Assembly: GCA_902465145.1 (NCBI GenBank)
Contig: CABQMD010000026.1
Coordinates: forward strand, 1 to 8,560
Direction of reading: 5' to 3'
DNA: 8,560 nucleotides
Origin: an uncultured Succinatimonas sp.
GTDB taxonomy: Bacteria; Pseudomonadota; Gammaproteobacteria; Enterobacterales; Succinivibrionaceae
Within the stretch, counting starts at the first letter, position 1, and every line of letters begins with the position of its first letter. Shown here one piece after another: positions 6,240 through 8,560 of the stretch. Position numbers and translations under genes: made by a program. The notes under the pieces were generated by a model. The model was not told where the DNA came from, ran no database searches, and worked only from the letters and a program-made list of their open reading frames with translations.

Positions 6240-6321
6240 TATTTGCATATATGCAAATAAAATAGTTGCGTATAAGCAAAAAAAACTTCCGTATATGCAA
6301 ATATAGTTTGCTTATAGTGCA
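6240..6321. repeat. Array of four spaced dyads (TTGC-N6-GCAA type), likely operators
   Basis: Four related 14-bp units occur. Unit 1 (6243-6256) is the core of a perfect 20-bp palindrome at 6240-6259. Unit 2 (6266-6279) is TTGCGTATAAGCAA. Unit 3 (6287-6300) is TTCCGTATATGCAA. Unit 4 (6308-6321) is TTGCTTATAGTGCA. Their centres are 6249.5, 6272.5, 6293.5 and 6314.5, giving spacings of 23, 21 and 21 bp, about two helical turns. TATATGCAAATA is repeated exactly at 6248-6259 and 6292-6303. TATAAGCAA (6271-6279) recurs inverted as TTGCTTATA (6308-6316). Same-face spacing of degenerate dyads in a divergent promoter region suggests cooperative binding by a dimeric regulator. I do not recognise the motif as that of a specific known family. 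Confidence 0.6.
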
Positions 6322-6325
6322 GCAA

Positions 6326-6352
6326 TCCTAAAATTTAGGACCAATACATTGG
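6326..6352. repeat. Two adjacent inverted repeats ahead of the isomerase-like gene
   Basis: TCCTAAA-A-TTTAGGA (6326-6340) is a perfect 7-bp dyad with one central base. It is followed directly by CCAAT-AC-ATTGG (6341-6352), a 5-bp dyad. They differ in sequence from the TTGC units but continue the run of symmetric elements to within 16 bp of the ATG at 6369. The first overlaps a possible -10 element (TAAAAT, 6329-6334), which would suit a repressor site. As RNA the two dyads could also form hairpins just before the ribosome binding site (AAAGG at 6355-6359). Confidence 0.45.
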
Positions 6353-6368
6353 TTAAAGGTATACAGCA

Positions 6369-7136
6369 ATGCAATTGATATTCAATCAATACCTGACTGC
6401 AAGAGATCCTGCAATAGAGGAAGATTTAAAATTGGCCTCGGCAACGGGATTTAAAGGCTGTGAGCTTTTTTTTGATACCCAGGCAAAGCTTTTATCATCA
6501 GGAGCGGGACTTGCATCGGAGAGAGAGCTTTTAAAAGAATTGGCTCTTCCTGCAGTATGCGCAGGAACCTTGCGCTGGCTTCCCGAGCATGCCGGCAGTG
6601 AAGAAGAAATTTTTTGGGAAAACGATAAGCTAAGCCTTCTTGGTACTTTATTCAAAGCCTTCAGAGTACCTTTGTGCGCAGTGGAGATCTATTGCGCTCA
6701 TGACGAAAATGAATTGGCACTTTACCCTGTTGCGGCAACGAAAGAAAAGCTTGCTCAGGCATTGTCGTCATATACCCGCGAGTTTACCTATATAGGCTTC
6801 GGGTTGTGTCCGGACAGCAATCCGCTGTGCCTTATAAACTCCCCCAAAGCAGCTTTTGAGATCATTAAAGACTGTGCCAATGCCAAGCTTTCTTTGATTT
6901 TGGATGCCGGTATGCTTGCACAGGAGCATCTTGGTGAGATCCGATCTCTACCTAAAAGAGCGGTATCTTTGGTGCGTCTTGGTGCAGATCCTGATTTTAA
7001 TTTGGAGTTTATGCGTGAAGTAGGTAAAACCGGTTATGACGGTAATGTATCTCTTTCTTCTACGCTTACCGGAAGCGGGGATCATGAGGAAAATCTTAAA
7101 GAAGCTTTTTCTTTGATGTCATCAGCGCTTAATTGA
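6369..7136 (+). CDS. Sugar-phosphate isomerase/epimerase-like TIM-barrel protein with a degenerate metal site
   Basis: This 255-residue soluble protein has the size and strand pattern of the AP-endonuclease-2/xylose-isomerase-like TIM barrel family (IolE, IolI and relatives). It shows GFKGCELFFD (27-36) at strand 2, VEIYCAH (105-111), a LILDAGM strand (176-182), VSLVRLGADPD (199-209), and GYDGNVSLS (222-230), the last matching the common GYDGxxSLE ending. Enzymes of this group bind a divalent metal through Glu, Asp, His and Glu at the strand ends and isomerise or epimerise sugars. Here Asp179 and possibly Glu32 remain. The strand-4 Glu is not evident in FTYIGFGLC (139-147), the strand-6 His position reads VRLGA, and the terminal Glu is Ser. 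Catalysis in the usual way is doubtful, and no substrate can be named. AAAGG 9 nt upstream supports the start. mltG follows 50 nt later, probably co-transcribed. The control region contains the spaced dyad array. Confidence 0.7.
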   Translation: MQLIFNQYLTARDPAIEEDLKLASATGFKGCELFFDTQAKLLSSGAGLASERELLKELALPAVCAGTLRWLPEHAGSEEEIFWENDKLSLLGTLFKAFRVPLCAVEIYCAHDENELALYPVAATKEKLAQALSSYTREFTYIGFGLCPDSNPLCLINSPKAAFEIIKDCANAKLSLILDAGMLAQEHLGEIRSLPKRAVSLVRLGADPDFNLEFMREVGKTGYDGNVSLSSTLTGSGDHEENLKEAFSLMSSALN

Positions 7137-7186
7137 AAAAGAATCAACAGGCATAAAAAAGACTTAATTAGACCGGGAATAGGGAG

Positions 7187-8560
7187 ATGCAGAAGAAACA
7201 TTGGTTAAGAGTGTTTGAATTCACCCTTGCAGCGGTTGCATTGTTGCTTGCAGCTGTTTTTTACACCCTGCGTCAGTATGAATTGCTGGATACCCAGAAA
7301 ATAGATGCTCGCAACAAGCCTTATAAAGTTGAAGCCGGGATGACCTCGCGTATTGTCGGTAAAGAGCTTACCGAGGATCAGTATCCTGAATTCGTACTTA
7401 AACTGTGGTTGCACAATCACCCGCAGTTGCAAACAGTGCAAAAAGGTCGTTATCGCATAGACGGAAGTAAAAATTTGGCTGAAATTCTAAGTGATATGGT
7501 GCAGGGTAAGGTAATAGAAGATGAATATCCTCAGCTGACTATTATCGAAGGTGCCAATCTTGCGTATTTGAATTCAGCCTTAAAGAAGTTATTGCCCAAA
7601 CAATATCCGGATTTAAAAGAGTTGGTTGAAAAACCTGCGGACTTTATCATCGAAAGTTTAAAAAACGATCAGGAACTTTTAAAGGCTGTAGGCGGAGCGG
7701 GGACGTCTCTTGAAGGGTTGCTCATGCCTGCAACTTACCCTGTTTTTCATCAGGATAAACCTCAGGAGGCATTGGGTGCGGCATTGCGTGCTACGGCCCG
7801 CTTTATGGCTGCTGAATGGCCGTTAAGAGATAAGCGTATTTTTGTAAATACCCCGTATGAAGCATTGATTGTAGCTTCAATCATCGAAAGGGAAACTTTG
7901 ATAAACGATGAACGTCCTCATGTAGCGGCCGTTTTCTACAATCGTCTGCGTAAAAAAATGCGTCTTCAGACCGATCCTACGGTGATGTACGGGATCTCTC
8001 CTGAGTTCCAAGGGAAACTTAGCAAGGAGATGTTAAAAAAAGACACTCCTTATAATACTTATACCAGAGCAGGCTTACCTCCTACTCCAATCTCCATGCC
8101 AAGCAAATCCTCGATACTTGCGGCTTTGCATCCTTCGGATACTAATGCCTTGTACTTTGTGGCCGCCGACGTAAGTCCTGCTCAGGGGCATGTTTTTACC
8201 GGAACATTAGATGATCACAATAAAGCCGTAGCCGATTATCGTCGCAAGGTATCTGAATATAAAAAGAATCAAAGCGACAGTAAAAATACCGAACCAAAAG
8301 TAGCAAAAGAAAAGGGGGCAGAGAAAAATAAAGTTTCCGCCGAGTCGTCTGCAACAAAAGACAAGAAAGTCTCTGAAGAGCCGGCAAAGAATGCCAAATC
8401 CGTGCAAAAAAATGACAAAAAGCAGCCTGAAAAAAAATCAGAGGATCAGGAGAAAAAAGCCAATTTGTCAGATGACGGCAAGGTTTTAGCAGAAACCTCA
8501 GGTGAAATTGTGATTACGCTTGATGCAAAAAATGAAGATCAGGCGGCAAAACAGCACCAA
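7187..8560 (+). CDS. mltG: Endolytic murein transglycosylase MltG (3' end beyond the window)
   Basis: MltG cleaves nascent peptidoglycan strands in the periplasm while anchored in the inner membrane, setting glycan chain length. The frame is open from 7187 to the edge, giving 458 residues with no stop. In order: a short basic N terminus (MQKKHW), one membrane helix (about 8-28), a LysM-like segment (46-110: YKVEAGMTSRIV ... GRYRIDGSKNLAEIL), then the YceG catalytic domain. Key blocks are EGLLMPATY (176-184), VASIIERET (229-237) with Glu234 as the counterpart of catalytic E. coli Glu218, YNRLRKKMRLQTDPTVMYG (251-269) and NTYTRAGLPPTPI (290-302). They align closely with E. coli MltG (340 residues). 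Unlike it, the protein continues past residue ~358 with at least 100 Lys/Glu/Ser-rich residues, probably disordered. GGGA at 7175-7178 lies 8 nt before the ATG, a second GGGAG abuts it, and an in-frame TAG at 7169 rules out a longer start. Confidence 0.95.
   Translation, partial: MQKKHWLRVFEFTLAAVALLLAAVFYTLRQYELLDTQKIDARNKPYKVEAGMTSRIVGKELTEDQYPEFVLKLWLHNHPQLQTVQKGRYRIDGSKNLAEILSDMVQGKVIEDEYPQLTIIEGANLAYLNSALKKLLPKQYPDLKELVEKPADFIIESLKNDQELLKAVGGAGTSLEGLLMPATYPVFHQDKPQEALGAALRATARFMAAEWPLRDKRIFVNTPYEALIVASIIERETLINDERPHVAAVFYNRLRKKMRLQTDPTVMYGISPEFQGKLSKEMLKKDTPYNTYTRAGLPPTPISMPSKSSILAALHPSDTNALYFVAADVSPAQGHVFTGTLDDHNKAVADYRRKVSEYKKNQSDSKNTEPKVAKEKGAEKNKVSAESSATKDKKVSEEPAKNAKSVQKNDKKQPEKKSEDQEKKANLSDDGKVLAETSGEIVITLDAKNEDQAAKQHQ

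Larger units (their letters stand above)
6018..6368. other. 351-bp divergent intergenic region between lptE and the isomerase-like gene
   Basis: No credible gene lies here. The lptE-proximal part (6018-6150) is AT-rich with a short AAAACGTTTT palindrome (6068-6077). From about 6148 onward it is dense in dyads built on TTGC/GCAA: AAGTTGCAACTT (6148-6159), CTTGCGCAAG (6203-6212) and the spaced array described separately (6240-6321). The two inverted repeats at 6326-6352 complete it. A possible plus-strand -10, TAAAAT at 6329-6334, overlaps the dyad at 6326-6340, with a weak -35 around 6306-6312. A minus-strand frame at 6110-6325 is open, but its protein merely reflects the repeats and it is not called. 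Confidence 0.6.

Noticed and set aside
6240..6321. CRISPR array or replication iterons
   Set aside because: The units are only about 14 bp with 7-9 bp between them, imperfect and palindromic, and there are no cas or rep genes. Operator-type dyads fit better.
6110..6325. Minus-strand open frame of 71 codons in the lptE-isomerase intergenic region
   Set aside because: Its protein is aromatic-rich with near-repeats (FAYTEVF/FAYTQLF) that simply reflect the TTGC/GCAA dyads. It has no convincing ribosome site and no recognisable domain.
7205..8407. Minus-strand frames opposite mltG
   Set aside because: mltG is continuous and conserved through this region; the frames are its complements, including Leu/Phe/Cys-rich ones caused by the Lys-rich tail.

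Overview
The window looks like chromosome from a moderately AT-rich Gram-negative gammaproteobacterium. It carries an lptE-holA-nadD block, an OmpC-type trimeric porin whose mature N terminus reads AQVYDKDG, an E. coli-length MtnN and an MltG. The relationship looks closest to the Aeromonadales/Succinivibrionaceae side of the class, but that placement is impression, not computed. I saw no phage, transposon, CRISPR array, tRNA or rRNA. The genes are mostly core housekeeping or envelope genes, so the unusual material is in details.

Layout, left to right. Bases 1-84 may hold the 3' end of a convergent plus-strand gene. A minus-strand pair follows: mtnN (MTA/SAH nucleosidase) and, 8 nt downstream of it, a divergent CobD/CbiB-family membrane protein. 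Upstream of that pair sits a strongly marked porin unit: the porin gene, a post-stop hairpin, a rho-independent terminator, and a promoter region with a CRP/FNR-type palindrome and a run of ten T's. Next comes the minus-strand operon lptE-holA-nadD (LPS assembly lipoprotein, clamp-loader delta subunit, NAD biosynthesis), with gaps of 2 and 5 nt. The 5-nt figure holds only if a -1 frameshift near 4256-4261 in holA is corrected. In the single open frame, holA ends in a non-homologous tail at 4138.

A 351-bp divergent intergenic region (6018-6368) separates this operon from two plus-strand genes: a sugar-phosphate isomerase/epimerase-like TIM-barrel protein and mltG (endolytic murein transglycosylase, cut by the right edge). 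The intergenic region contains the most distinctive non-coding structure here: four TTGC-N6-GCAA-type dyads with centres 21-23 bp apart, followed by two more inverted repeats running almost to the start of the isomerase-like gene. This looks like a cooperative operator array for an unidentified regulator.

Several proteins depart from their families: NadD has HHDH in place of HxGH, the TIM-barrel protein lacks most of the usual metal ligands, LptE and MltG both carry long charged C-terminal extensions, and the CbiB relative lacks the N-terminal GDP/HP motif. No complete new system can be claimed. The operator array with its degenerate TIM-barrel gene, and the porin promoter, are the best places to look further.
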